DNA of 64,000 nucleotides, from NCBI GenBank assembly GCA_963853835.1, contig OY970820.1, forward strand, positions 43,498,907 through 43,562,906, given 5' to 3'. The translations under genes were made by a program, and so were the position numbers. The notes beneath the pieces are model-generated. The model ran no database searches. It was not told the origin of the DNA and was given only the letters and a program-made list of their open reading frames with translations. Positions 39,335-52,300 of the stretch are shown piece by piece; position 1 is the first letter of the stretch, and every line of letters begins with the position of its first letter. Origin of the DNA: Calendula officinalis. Lineage: Eukaryota; Streptophyta; Magnoliopsida; Asterales; Asteraceae.

Positions 39335-41857
39335 ATCTTTCCCAAATAGAGACTAAGTATTGGCCAATACCAACTCAATACTGACCAAAGTCTCAAACGA
39401 ACTTTCAAAAATATATCCTATTATGGCCGACATAGTTAACCCACTGCTGCTATGCAAAATTCATACACTGAACACTTATATGATTATTGTCAGTCTACAG
39501 TTGTCTCAACATCTAAAGAGACAATGGTGGTTGATGCCATACTGACACCCACTGGTGCTGCTTGGCTTATGTCCAACTTATCTTTGAGTTGGGTCACATA
39601 ATTCAAGAAGTGATCACAAACCTTTTAAGCCACAATAGCCAAAAAATTTCCATGGGTTTTAGCCACATTTCTGTTATCAATCTGATACCGAGTAATAAAC
39701 ATTGAACATAAAAAGAAGCACATCCCAGGCTTCGATTTCCCAAACCAAAACCTTTTAGTAAATGTGACCTATTCTATACTGAGCTACTCAAATATTCACA
39801 CTCACCTTTACTAAACACTTCTTACACATGCTATGCACAAGTCCACAATATTTCATCATGAACCAGATGAAATACAGACTTCAAAATTCTGTTTACATGA
39901 TTATAGAATTAAACAACAACACAATTCTATTTGATAAACCTTTCATTCTAACCAGTTTTATTTTTTTCTTTAGCACCATCTGTGCAGGGTATTTGAGCAC
40001 AAGCCACTCAGTCTCAAGAAGTGCAAGGGGCTCTACAAACAATTTTGAATAAAATCCTGGCCATGTAGAACACTCAGAACACTATACTGGCCAGGATGGA
40101 TGAAATGAGCAGTGAAATTGACTCCTTAAAGCAGTCAGTGACACTACTTCAGTAACAACAAGCCTCCACCAACTCCACCAACTCCAATTGGTGGACATAA
40201 TGAAGAAGATGAAGGGGGCGATGATACTGAGCCCAGAAAATCACCCTCTCATGCTAATACTGAGGGTGAACATGATGCTGCTACTGAGCCTATGCCCTCC
40301 TCAACACCTGATGATCAACAAGGGGACATAGGTAGTGATATTGAACCTCTTCCTTCCCCATCAAATGATAACAAAAAGGGGGAGAAGAGACAAAGAGAAG
40401 AAGTGGTTGATCAACCTGAGCCATCTGCTCAGGGGGAGAAAATAAGGAAACTAAATGAAGATCAACCTTCACAGCAACAACAACATCAGCAAACTCCTCA
40501 TACTGAACCACTTCGTTTTCAGTATGAGAGAAGAAGACAACGAGGGAGGTCATTCTTGCAACAACTTGAAGAACCATATGAGCCAACTGCTCAAGGGGAG
40601 ACTACCACTGACCAACCTCAGCAAGATAATACTGAGCCTCCTGCTCAGGAAGTGAACAATCTGCAAATTGTTGTATACAGGCCATTTATCTGGCTAATAG
40701 CAGATAATGAAGATGAAGAACACCCAGTGCCATCTCAAAATTTCTTAAACTTTGCACTGGATGTGGAAAATAAAGAAAGCTCTTCATCATCATCCTCAGA
40801 TGATGAAGAGCCTCCAAGAAAACCAATATCTCCTCAAGCTGAAGGACCTTCTAGAGTTCCTAGAAGGCCAATCACCTGAAGAATGACAAGAGTGGTTATG
40901 TCTTCTAAATCAAGTGAGGAATCTGATCCAGCTCCTCTAATCACTAGACCAAGAAGACCAGTTCATGATACTGAGGAGATGATTACTCAGGATATTGAGG
41001 ATGAGACTGAGGCTCAAAAATTCTTTCCTGTTAAGGAAGAAGATCCTGATACTGACACTGATGCAGATGTTCCATGGAAACCTCATACTGTAAGAAGAAA
41101 AGGAGATGATGTTCTCCAATAATACAGGAACATTGTTGCCCAAAGAACCAGATATAGGGAGAACATGATGGGTATGCTGAGAAATAGATCATTTCTCAAT
41201 GTGAAGGAGATATGCTGGCTAAATCAGTATGTCAACCAAGTCAAAGTCAAGACTGTTGATAGGTCCATAGTTGCAGTCTACACTGGACCAGTCAGTCCTC
41301 CCATGAAGATCTTTCTTCATGACATTCAGAACATGGGACTCCAAGACTGGGTGAAAATTTCTAGACTGATAAAGGAGTTGCCATCAAGATCCTCTGAAGC
41401 CCAAGTTATGATGGATGAAATCTGGGTTGTTGCTGCTATATGCTTTGAAAAAGGCATTTTGTACCAAGCAGACTATAGGGCACTCAGTGTAATGACTGAG
41501 GTTGTCAAGAACAACAAGCCTGAGTTCCTTAACACTTTCAGGATCTTTAACTCATACACTGTTCCTCCAAATCTTATTTTTCATGATCAAAAGAGCACCA
41601 CATATCCAACCTCTGGATATATGTATACTGACCCAGAAGATAGGGAATGCTTCATCACTGAAGCAGATTTGCCAAAGGCGCCTATCAGTCATCTTGTGGG
41701 TTTGAAGTGGATGATAACCAAGAAGGAGGATTCTTGGTTCAGAAAGAAGATTGTTGCTGTGCTCAACAACAGGAAGGATGAACTGAAGAAAAGAGAAGAG
41801 TTCATCCATATAAAGAAAGAAGTCTTCTATGAGTTTGAATCAATCAACAGAAGGTGA
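39335..41857 (+). pseudogene. P third ORF, C-terminal part
   Basis: Decayed coding continues after the insert block. TMVVDAILTPTGAAWLMSNL lies near 39520-39580. A coiled-coil piece (EVQGALQTILNK; ARMDEMSSEIDSLKQSVTLLQ) lies at 39990-40155 in another frame. A Ser/Glu/Gln-rich region follows (40292-41122), then a folded C-terminal domain (41165-41857: FLNVKEICWLNQYVNQVKVK, MKIFLHDIQNMGLQDWVKIS, HLVGLKWMITKKEDSWF). Stops at 40877 and 41120 are in frame, so one long protein was cut by nonsense changes. There is no membrane anchor at the end. Whole-ORF length before decay would exceed 1000 residues. Confidence 0.7.
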
Positions 41858-41928
41858 AGAAGAAGACTCTGCAGCCTGTGTTTTTGTTTATGTTGTAATT
41901 CTCTTTGTAATTGTTTTGCTATCATTAG

Positions 41929-41940
41929 ATAGGGGGAGAT
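41929..41940 (+). other. P polypurine tract
   Basis: GATAGGGGGAGAT ends exactly at the 3' LTR start, the same core as in S and N2. Confidence 0.92.
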
Positions 41941-42441
41941 TGTTAAGGCAAAAAGCCTTACCCCTTTGGAATCTTAAGATAACAAAACAACCTAGACTAG
42001 CTTAGAATAATTAGTAGAATAAATATGCTAAGTTTAGGAGTGATACTAAGTTTGGCCAGTATTGGCCACTCAGTATCAGTACTCAGTATTGGAAATCCAA
42101 TACTGAGTAGAAGGACTGAGTTACATTTTGTTATGTAACGAACTAAGATCAAATCCCTTGATCTTAGTCATTTTCCTAGTTTAGTCCTTCGGTTACTCCT
42201 TTGCCCATTATGTAAGATCTCTATATCATTATAAATAGAGATCATCTTGTAAAGGAGAACTTACCAATTCACGAACTTAGTTTCATATATTTTTAATTGA
42301 TCAGTGGTCTTGTTATTCCGCAACAAGCCACGCTTAGTGGATTTATACATTGACTATATTCTTGTGTTATCACTTTAATATTTCGTTAAGTATACTAATC
42401 TATCAATTAACATATAAAACCAGGGTTGTTGTGACCTAACA
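41941..42441 (+). repeat. P 3' LTR
   Basis: 501 bp, the partner of 22294-22760, with around a dozen substitutions and one indel of about 35 bp (AAAGGAGAACTTACCAATTC region). Confidence 0.94.
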
Positions 42442-42446
42442 GATAG

Positions 42447-42960
42447 TCGTTTGCACAACCGTTGATTCACATGTGTGACCTGCATTTAGAGTTGGCGCAA
42501 TTTTAGCTCTAGCAGGATTTCCACTCAATCCTCGTGACGCGCCAGATTGTGATGCCACTATGAGTGTTCCAATGAATTCACGGAGATTCATTTTCAATAG
42601 TGTATGTGTCCTAAATTGGAAATATTTGACGATGAGATCTAGACACACTGTGCATTGAATAAAGACGTAACCCGGGGCAGGAGGTTAATGATTTCAATAC
42701 CAACATACTCCGAAAGAGCAGTCGATAGATTATGTGCTACGTCCCCTGATTAATTGAAACAAATTCTTATTGAAAGGAATCTGAGTGGTTGGTGGTGGAG
42801 TGCAGATGCTTGACTGGGCCAGTTAAGTCTGGTGAAACATTCAACACATGAATAATCACAATTTTGTGAGATTGCCCAGTTTGTTGGCTGTTTGGATGCA
42901 CTCAAAGGTGTGTTTTCTTGTTATTATCATGTTTTCACATCACCTTGCACTCACCTAAAT
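42447..42960 (-). pseudogene. S extra coding-like block, copy B
   Basis: Same-strand homologue of 21130-21840. The minus strand reads TPPPTTQIPFNKNLFQL, later MNLREFIGTLIVASQSG and PARAKIAPTLNAGHTCESTV, aligning with copy A. P interrupts it at 42441, and the reading continues at 22293. Nucleotide similarity is highest around 42515-42545 (GCAGGATTTCCACTCAATC against GTAGGATTTCCATTCAATC). Stops occur in all frames. Confidence 0.5.
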
Positions 42961-43335
42961 TTATACCCTAGACTTATACCCTCACATTTACCAATCGGCT
43001 AAAAAGTATTTCCCTTGGAAGGTAAGGCCGGTTCTGGCAAACCATGGGAAGGTATTGTCTTTTGAAAGATTTATCGATTATTTATTCAATCGGGTATAAA
43101 AGTTTTGAAATTTTAAAGTTTTTCCCCCTTCAAATACTAATTCTCCCCCCTAGAATTAATATTTCTCCCCTTGACAAAATAAAGAAAGTGAGAATTTTTG
43201 TAGATCGGAAATGTACCTGTTAACAACAGTAGAGAGGTGGAAAAGAGTTTCTATGATTATGTGATTTACTGGTTATGAGCGGGTTTCAAGCTGATGTACT
43301 TGAAAGCCATTGTTAATGTAACAGAATAAAATGGT
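42961..43335 (-). other. S spacer after RNase H
   Basis: Non-coding, with C-rich plus-strand runs (TTCCCCCTTC, TCTCCCCCCTAG, TCTCCCCTTG near 43120-43180), that is, purine runs on the element strand like extra polypurine tracts. Confidence 0.6.
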
Positions 43336-46300
43336 TTAAGCTTTGAGATTTAGCATACCAAGTTTAGACACAAGAAAATTAAAACGTTTTTCGTCTAAAG
43401 CCTTGGTAAACAAATATGCTAATTGAAAATCAGTTGAAACAAAGTACAATTCCACATTACCATGTTCAACATGATCCTTTATAAAATGATATCGAAGATC
43501 AATAGTTTTAGTTTTGGAATGTTGAACAGGATTGCATGAAATCGCAATTGCACTTCGTGAATCACAATATAAAGGAATACGGCTGTATGAAAATCCATAA
43601 TCTTTTAATTGTGATTGCATCCAAATTACCTGGGATAAGCAGCTTGCAGCAGCAACATACAGCTTGCAGCAGCAACATACTCTGCTTCTGCAGTTGATAG
43701 AGATACATAATTTTGTTTACGAGAAGACCAGCTCACCATTTTATCTCCCAGAAATTGGACACTTCCAGATGTACTCTTGCGATCCAGCATACATCCAGTG
43801 TGGTCAGCATCAGAGAATGCTGTCAAGTCAAAAGAAGTTTCTTTAGGATACCAAAGACCAAGATCTCGAGTACCCTTTAGATAACGAAATATACGTTTGA
43901 CTGCTTGAAGATGTGATTCTTTAGGAGCAGCCTGATACCGAGCACATATGCAAGTAGAGAACATAATGTCTGGTCGACTTGAAGTTAGATATAACAAAGA
44001 TCCGATCATCCCCCGATAATTTGTAATATCAACAAGTTTACCATCAGGATCAGCATGCAATTTAGAACCAGGTGACATCGGCATCGGAATTGGTTTACAA
44101 TCATCCATGAGATATTTTTTCAATAGATCAGTGATATACTTGGATGGATTGATAAAGATCCCAGTAGGTAATTGGCGAACTTGAAGACCAAGAAAGAAAT
44201 TCATTTCACCCATCATACTCATCTCAAATTGTTTAACAATAAGATCAGAGAACTTTTTGCAGTATTTGGGATTTGTAGAACCAAAAATGATATCATCGAC
44301 ATAAATTTGAATGAGAACTCTATCTTCCCCTTGTAGTTTGATGAAAAGTGTTGTATCGATTTTACCTTTTGAAAAACCAGAATCAACTAAGAATTTGGAG
44401 AGCACATCATACCACGCACGAGGAGCTTGTTTCAAGCCATACAAAGCTTTGTCGAGAGTATACACATGATTAGGAAAACTTGGATCTACAAAACCTTTGG
44501 GTTGATGAATGAACACTTCTTCATTCAGAATACCATTTAAAAATACAGTTTTGACATCCATTTGATAAATTGTAGAATTCTTATGTGCTGCATATGCCAA
44601 AAATATTCGAATGGCTTCTATTCGTGCAACAGGAGCAAAGGTTTCTTCAAAGTCAATGCCCTCCTGTTGAGCATACCCTTTTGCAACTAGACGTGCTTTA
44701 TTACGAATTACAATCTCATTCTCATCCTTCTTGTTTTTGAATATCCACTTAGTGCCAATAACAGATTTTCCGGGTGGTTTTGGAACTAGACGCCAAACTT
44801 TTAATCTTTCAAATTGATATATTTCTTCTTGCATAGCAAGAATCCAGTCTGGGTCGGAGAGAGCTTCACTGACTTTCTTAGGTTCATTAGAGCTTAGAAA
44901 TGAAGAAAAATGACATTCATCAGCAGTGGCTCTACGGGTTTGAATAGAAGATTCAGGATCACCGATTATTTTATGTAAAGGATGCTCTCTTGTCCATTTA
45001 AGAGAATGTGGAAGTGGTAGTTGACCTGGAATTTTATTTGAGGTATCAGTGAATTCAGGATGAGGGATTATTGCAGTTTGAGTATTTGATGTAGAAGGTG
45101 GAGGATCTACACGTTTAACATTGAATTTGGAGAAATCAATCAGCAAAGGTGGAGTTTGCACTGGAACTAAAGATAAATCTAAAGTATGAGCAACTTGACC
45201 AGAAGGTGGAGTTTGTGGGGGAATTTCCTGAGATGATTGATTTTCCAAGGATGAAGTAGAATTGGTATCAGATATAGAGGTAGTTGGAGCAGCAGATGTT
45301 GGAGATGGAGAATCATTAGAACTTGAATTTTACATATCAGGTATAGTAATGGATTGAACATCAGCTACTGATGGAAATGGAACGCCAGCCTCCTCAAGTA
45401 AAGTATGTCGAATGTTATGATAATCATCATAAAAATGTTCAAACAATATATCTAAGTCATTTTGAGATGTGGAAGGCGACGACGAAAGTAAAGGAATTTC
45501 AACATTTGTAGTTAATGAATCTAGAGGAAAAGTCTCATCAAAATTAACATTAACACTTTCTCTAATCGTCCATTTTGACCGATTATATACCCTATAAGAA
45601 GCGGATTCACGTGAGTATCCCACAAAAGTTCCTTCATCAGCTTTTTCATCAAATTTATTCAATTTATCTTTATCATTCAGGATGAAGCAATGACTCCCAA
45701 AAATATGGAAAAATTTAACATTGGGAATGCGGTTATTGATCAGTTCATATGGAGTCTTGTTGTAGGTTTTGTTTATGATTGAACGATTTTGAGTGAAACA
45801 TGTCGTACTTATGGCTTCTGCCCAAAGAGATAACGGGAGTTTAGTAAATGAAAGCATGGTACGAGCAGCTTCAACCAAGGTACGATTTCTTCGTTCAACA
45901 ATCCCATTTTGTTGAGGTGTTCGGGCAGCGGAAAATTGATGGGTTATACTAACTGATTCAAGAAAAGAGTCTAAAGTTTGATTTTTGAACTCAGTCCCAT
46001 TATCAGTACGAATGGTATGAACATTTAAATCCAAATTTGTTTGAGTTTTCTTAATGAAGGCTATGATGATATTAGTTTCTTCATCTTTTGTACGCAAGAA
46101 ATAAACCCATGTATATCGAGAGTAATCATCAAGAATTACCAACACATACCATTTGCCAGCTAAAGATTGAACGCTCATGGGACCACATAAGTCCATATGA
46201 AGTAATTCAAGCGGTTTTGAAGTACTTTGAACTGGTTTGGACTTATGAGACTTTTTAGTCATTTTGCCCATTTGACAAGACGAACAAAGATGATCTTTAT

Positions 46301-46790
46301 TAAATTTAACATCTGGAAGACCAGATACGTGGCCACGTTTTACCAATTTGTTGATAGTTTTGAAATTAAGGTGAGAGAGATGACGGTGCCATAACCATGA
46401 TTCATCTGATGTTGTTGTTGACATTAAACATACTTCTTCAAGTGGAACCACGTCATTTAGATTGATAGTAAATAGATTTGTCTCACGAGATCCGGTAAGA
46501 AGTTCTTTTCCGTTGTAAATGCGAACAGCACACTTCTTTGTTCGGAAATGTACTTCTAACTCTTTATCACAGAATTGACCGATACTAAATAAATTGTGAC
46601 CAAGATCTTCAACATAGGTCACATTTCGGATGATTAAATTGTGATGAATTATATCTCCAATACCCATAATGGCAGCTAAATGGTCATTCCTAAAACGAAC
46701 AGTTCCCAAATATTTGTCTCTAAAATTAGTTAATAAGTTCTTGTTTCCGGTCATGTGTCTTGAACAACCAGAATCAAGATACCATATATT
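43336..46790 (-). pseudogene. S pol, nearly intact
   Basis: Protease WYLDSGCSRHMTGN (about 46790-46750) leads into a frame open from 46754 to 45333. HHCC: WHRHLSHLNF to CSSCQMGKMTKK. Integrase: HMDLCGPM, IRTDNGTEFKN, TPQQNGIVERRNRT. One TAA at 45330-45332 interrupts an otherwise continuous frame that resumes to 43626 with RT (WIFKNKKDENE, YQMDVKTVFLNG, LYGLKQAPRAWYD, IYVDDIIFGSTN) and RNase H (DADHTGCMLDRKSTSG, STAEAEYVAAASC). A 20-bp tandem duplication at about 43638-43677 shifts the frame; RNase H continues at 43620-43336 to a natural end (LGMLNLKA). All catalytic residues are present. Confidence 0.93.
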
Positions 46791-46886
46791 CTACATAAAA
46801 CAATAAAAAATTTGGTACCAAATCAGTTATGGGTCCTTAACGATTAGTAAAATATGTCTTATGTAGAATTTTAAGAAGAGATGAAT

Positions 46887-47246
46887 TTAGAGTTTTGGAG
46901 AACTGCAAGGAGGCAGTTCTGGGTTTGTTAATTTCATAGACCATTTTAAGGATTTCTCAGGAGAATGTAAAATCCATTTTGATTGATCATTTTTAATCCA
47001 TGTATATTTAACAAACGTGGATGGTTTTTGATTTAACTTGGGAGTCAGAGGCGAGGAACCAGATTTTAAGGATTTTGACGATTTAGGAGCAGACACTACG
47101 CGATAAACTGATTTTGGCGATTTATGTGTAGAAACTAAGCGATTAACAGATGTTGGCGATTTATGTGTAGAAACTACACGATAAACTGATTTTGTAGATT
47201 TTGGTGAGGAACGTGTAGTAAGAGGTGTTCGAGATCGAGCGACCAT
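46887..47246 (-). pseudogene. S gag C-terminal basic region
   Basis: A 119-codon frame rich in Ser, Lys, Arg and Pro with an internal repeat: SVYRVVSTHKSPTSVNRLVS and SVYRVVSAPKS, three to four rounds of a roughly 14-residue unit. It lies just upstream of the protease, as the basic VPKKN-ending region does in P. It was separated from the rest of gag by N2. Confidence 0.7.
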
Positions 47247-47348
47247 TGTTTTGCAGGGTTCTGGAAAACAAATTGTACATGAATGAATGATGGAACCCTT
47301 TTTATGAAGAACATCATGTCGAGGACCACAAGGAGCATCTTTTCTAAC

Positions 47349-47392
47349 AAACTTGCTAATTAAATCATCAATATGATGACTCGTGATACCAC
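47349..47392 (-). repeat. PBS-leader stub beyond the N2 3' LTR
   Basis: 44 bp adjoining the outer end of the N2 3' LTR repeat the PBS and first leader bases of N2 (54081-54124), including ACTCGTGATACCAC. Such sequence belongs only inside a 5' LTR. It points to a former tandem (LTR-internal-LTR-internal) or an aberrant integration. Confidence 0.9.
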
Positions 47393-48162
47393 TGTTAGTG
47401 ATTTACGGTTTAATCAAAGTAAAACGCAGCGGAAATATAACATAAATCACTGATCAAGGATCTACATATTGACAATATAATTAAGCATGAAAATCAAAGA
47501 GTTAGGATATAAATCATACCCTTGAAGCCTTTGATTACACCAACGAATGAGGATGAAGAACTCCAAGAATTCAAGGTAGAATTCCTCTAATGGTATCCAC
47601 ACTACACCTAATCAAGAACACCAATTTGGGATGCTAGTCCCATGAACAAAAAGCAAGAAACAAATACCAAAACAAATCTTTTGTTTCTACACGTGCATAA
47701 GGCCAATTAAAACAACAAAGGGAATTTATTTGTCCCTTTGCTTTTCTGTACGTTTTTCTCAAAAACCAAAAACCAAGGGAATGGTTTTTTACTTCTTGCT
47801 TTCTGGACGTGTACACTCAAAACGAATAAGACGGTATATCATGAAGTTGCAGCAGAATTAGGGTACAATGAGGGAGAATGGGTGTTTTATTTACATGCCA
47901 TAAATCTCTCTTGTTTCCTAATTGCGAATATGAAACATTGCAATTAGGTCCCTTTCTTATTGATTCTTCTTTTTACACACCAACTAGTTTTAAACTTAAC
48001 ATTTAATTTAAAACTTAATTAGCTAATTTATATAAATAATATAATTACACTAATTATATTATATATATCTAATGGTGTTTGGTGTATAAGTGTGTGACCC
48101 TTTAGGCTCACATGCGTCTAGCCATATAACTATATGTCATGTACGTGAAGCATATTCCAACA
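47393..48162 (-). repeat. N2 3' LTR
   Basis: 770 bp. The neighbouring 48163-48173 reads AAGGGGGAGC on the element strand, an intact polypurine tract. Frames inside are chance and recur in the partner LTR. Confidence 0.92.
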
Positions 48163-48173
48163 GCTCCCCCTTG

Positions 48174-49286
48174 CGCACGTCATAACATCAAGTAGTTATA
48201 CAAGCAAAGGTTATAGTCTAGCAACTCGCTAATGCCCCTAGAAGTACATGAGTGAGTTTCAGAAAAGTCCAGGTTCAAAGTTTTTCAATCAGTTATCCTT
48301 TTGTTACTGATACCATGTTGAATTTTAGACAAGGATTAATGTCAATCTAAAATTTCAACGATTCTATTTCTCGATCTTTACATTGAAGTAGATTACCAAA
48401 CCAATCAAGATTCATCTTGATTACCTTTGGGTACGGCCGTACAAGCATCTATTCAAATCATCGAGGGGCCCAGTAGTATCTAATCCAAACATGTGGAGGA
48501 ACAAATTCTTTATTGACTACACGTGTTTGATATATGCTTAATATCAAACCTGAAGATGGTTGTTATAGCAGCCTTATTCAGGTCAGCGTTTAACCACATC
48601 AAAATTTGACACTCCACACACACAAACCAACTTGCATCTCAAGTCAGAGGATAAGCGACAAAGCCTTTGTGAGATTCACTTGTGACATAAATCCAGGAAG
48701 TGATTTCTCATAGGGTGGGTCAGTCCAATTGTGCATCACAATGAACAACATGTGAGTTTGATTTCATCATCCTTAGTCATACTAAGATCATGTCATCAAT
48801 GCCCTCAGATTTGTCTTAATAATATTCTCATATTATTAATATGACAATGGACAATTTAGAATATAAAACTCAGTAAATATTCAAGGATATAAACATGCAA
48901 ATATAGAACACAATAGATATTCATATAAAAATGATTATATCAAATATATCAATTTATTCCAATAAAAACTGCTCAACGTTCCATTATTCAAATACTAAAA
49001 CAGATTTACATGAAACTACTAGCTTGTCGAAGTCCAATGTTCCATTCATATTCAATATGTTTGGTGCAAGACATTGAGTTCGATAAAATGTCAGCTAGTT
49101 AATTATCTGTTTGAACTTTATGAGTACGAATTTCACATATCTCGATAAATCATTCGAATGTAGTGAACCTTCGTAAATAGGATCTAGCGTCGTCACGACC
49201 TATTTCAAAACCATCATAAGTATAGCAAGTATACTTAGTTTCAGTTTGGTATCTTCACCATAAACAAGGAACATATATCCAGTATT
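48174..49286 (-). other. N2 3' region and RNase H remnant
   Basis: It aligns with 5828-6937 of N1. RNase H is not recoverable as a frame. Confidence 0.7.
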
Positions 49287-50494
49287 TCAAAAATACGTCA
49301 ATATGTTCTTAACAGTGATCCAGTGACTCTCTCGTGGATTCTGTTGGTATTTTCTAGTAAGGTCCTTTAAGGACGTTACGTTTGGACTAGTGATCCTTAT
49401 AGCGTACATGATGAATGGAATAGCCGATTCATACGGGATTACATTCATTCGCTTCACCACAACAGGTGTGGAAGGTCCTTGAGTCTCACTCAAGTTTACA
49501 TTGTGTTGCATACGAGGACTTCCTCGTTTGGGAGCATTCATTCTAAACCGTTTTAGAAATTTTTTTCAATATAAGCACTTTGACTTAAACCAATTAACCG
49601 CTTTGATCTATCCCAATAGATTCTTAACTTCAAGTATGTGTCTCGTATTTCTACAATCCATCATGTCAAAACGTTTTCCAAGACAGGATTTTCATCTTGT
49701 AGCATTGGTATATTGTTTCACATGAGTGACATGTCATCAACATGTATGACTTGAGAAACGACACTGCTCCCACTAGCTTTCATATATACACATGCTCATT
49801 TTGGGTTTTAGGTGAAACAAACGTTTTGATTTCATCATTAACCAAATCTCATAGTCATAGTACACTACTTTGGCTATAAGAATCCTAATGTCTTCAGTAA
49901 CAGGCGAGAAGGTTTCATCATTGTCAATTCCGTAGGATTGAGAGTAACCTTTTGCTACTACAAGAGCTTTATAGGTGTGTATATTCTCATCCATGTCAAC
50001 AGTCTTACTGTTTTGAGAAAGACCAACTAAGTTCAAAACTTGATTGTCTCTCATGGATTTCATTTTCGCATTCATAGCTTTAAGTCATTTTTGGAATTCA
50101 AAATTCGATAATGCAACTTGATAGTTAGGGGGTTCATTATGATCCTCGAAACTTTGCTCCTCAGCATCGACATAAATTTATATTGTTCATGTGCATGAGG
50201 TGTCCTTGCGGATCTATGAATGGGAACAACATCATTCTGTGGTCCAACATCTATATGTCCAGCCTCGTAATGATATTTGCTAGTGTTACCAGAAGATTGT
50301 TTATCTTCACTTTGAATCTTGTCAAAGTCTATAGTGCTCCCACTTGCTTTGTGAACTGAGACTGTTCTCAAGAAACTCAGCATACCGAGCAACAACAATT
50401 TGTTCTCAGGTGGGTAGTAAAATAGTAATGAAGATACAGTTGATAGATATGGGCTCAAGTTTGTTCGGCATGTCTCGTTCCACGATATCCTCAC
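49287..50494 (-). pseudogene. N2 integrase C-terminus and RT remnant
   Basis: Frames 50494-50072, 50075-49773 and 49541-49287 are the counterparts of N1 8133-6938, with the same start and stop positions, for example the shared end ILNSKNDLKL. YYDYEIWLMMK is followed directly by a short tail instead of the palm domain, so the RT-core deletion is the same as in N1. Confidence 0.85.
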
Positions 50495-50499
50495 AACCC

Positions 50500-51330
50500 C
50501 AGCTCTTCAAATAAGACAAATTAGGGACTTTCCCAAGCCATATCACATATGGTGTCTTTTTAACCTCTTGGTCGGAACCATATTAAGTATTCGAGCAACA
50601 CACTTCAGTGCATGCCCCTCAAAAGGATAGAGGAAGAGTAGTAGGACTCATCATAGATCGAACCATGTCAAGCAGGGTCCGATATCTCCTTTCAGACACA
50701 CCATTATCTTGTGGAGTGTATGGAGGAGTGAATTGTGAGACAATCTCACGTTGTGTTGGATGATCCAGAAACTCTTGACTCATGTACTTTCATCCTCGAT
50801 CAGGACTGAAAGCCTTTGATGTCTTGCCGAGTTGATTTTCTACTTTACATTAGAAAGCTTTGAACATTTCAAAGTCGTCATGTTTATGTTTAATCAAGTA
50901 AACATAACCATAGCGACTGATATCATCAAATCTTTCATGTTGATGTTTAATCAAGTAAACATAACTAAAGCGATTGATATCATCAGTGAAAATGATAAAG
51001 TAGGTGGCACCTTCCCTAGTATTAGTTCTAAAAGGGCCACATACATCAGTATGTATGAGTCCAAGTAGATTTTTAGCTCTTTCGTCAACATGGGAGAAAT
51101 GCTTTCTTGTTATCTTTGCAAATATACAAGAGAGGCATTTAAATGATTCATAATCATTTGTTTAGAAGCCCGTCGTGTTGTAGTATCAAAATGCGTTTCT
51201 TGTTTATGTGGAAAATATGACAATGCTCTAGGTATATGGAATCCAACCCGTTTTGGATTCTTGAGTGCTACATTTGTATATAGAACTATCGTTTGAATTA
51301 GGATTATGCATATTAATTTCAAATATACTA
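50500..51330 (-). pseudogene. N2 integrase remnant
   Basis: Pieces of the DDE core on the minus strand: DRG with a stop before KYMSQEF, PPYTPQDNGVSERRYRTLLDMVRSM. A tandem duplication of about 60 bp at 50870-50990 repeats ATGTTTAATCAAGTAAACAT and is absent from N1. About 80 bp near 51312-51400 is also absent from N1. Confidence 0.8.
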
Positions 51331-51499
51331 TTACAAAGAATAGTTATAAAATACGTTATTTTTCATAAAACAAAATATCATAATCCATAATAGTTTGAAT
51401 AAATCATTATTCAACAAACGATAAAGCTAAACAATACATAATTTACAATTGTTCAAAACAATAATTAACGCATTAGGAAGGATTAGATCATAGCTTCCA

Positions 51500-52300
51500 T
51501 TCTTTTAGCTTTCTACTTCACTTTTAATCTTGCACATTTGTGTAAATGTGAGTTCCACAACTAGTGTCATACACTCAAGATTTATTAGTAAAAGTATAGA
51601 GTTCTATAATGAAGATACCTAATGTGCTAGCTAGAACACATTTGTCCTTCATCAACTCTGCCAAGTAGGCAGGACAGTTCCTCCTTCAATGGTCTGTTCC
51701 ATCCCAATGATGGCAAGAAATATCCTTTGTAGGGTGCTCCTTTTTAGCAGGTGGGGGAATCGTAGGTTTGGAAAAGTAAACTAGTTTACCCTTACCTAGA
51801 CTCTTGCCTTGTGCTTGCGGTTTACCTACCCTGATTGCTAGAAAAGAAGTGGGTAACCTTTGCTCAACCAGTTTTACCATAACATGTAATACACCAATTG
51901 TCTTGCCCATGTTATGTATTTTTAAAACTTTTTTCAAACTGGTCATAGTCCTTGGATAGTGAGGTACGAATCAAGCTCATTCCAAGAACTTGTGGCAATG
52001 AGTAACCAAGACGTTCCATTTGATCAATATAGCATTTCATATTCAAGATATAAGTGCTATTTGATTGGCCTAGCCTGCTATTAAGCGTGGAATGCTTTAA
52101 CTGTTTTGAACAGTTCATGTTCTGCTTGTTGTTGAAATATCATTTTCAACTCGCTTATCGTGTCATATGCTGTGAGTTCCTCGAAGTTCTTTCGGATCTC
52201 GGGGTTCATGCTCACAAGCATAGGAGTAGCTACTTCTTGGTGTTCGTTAAAACGTTTCGGTAAAGGCTTGACGAACAGCAGCAGAATCATTTGCGGTAGG
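51500..52300 (-). pseudogene. N2 gag, zinc knuckle and protease remnant
   Basis: Frames 52290-52081, 52118-51912 and 51946-51686 give the gag region (EVATPMLVSMNPEIRKNFEE; QQQAEHELFKTVKAFHA; LGQSNSTYILNMKCYIDQME; LIRTSLSKDYDQFEKS). The knuckle reads CHHWDGTDH-stop-RRNC (C to W plus the stop shared with N1). The protease VYDTSCGTHI follows the same TGA as in N1. Confidence 0.82.
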
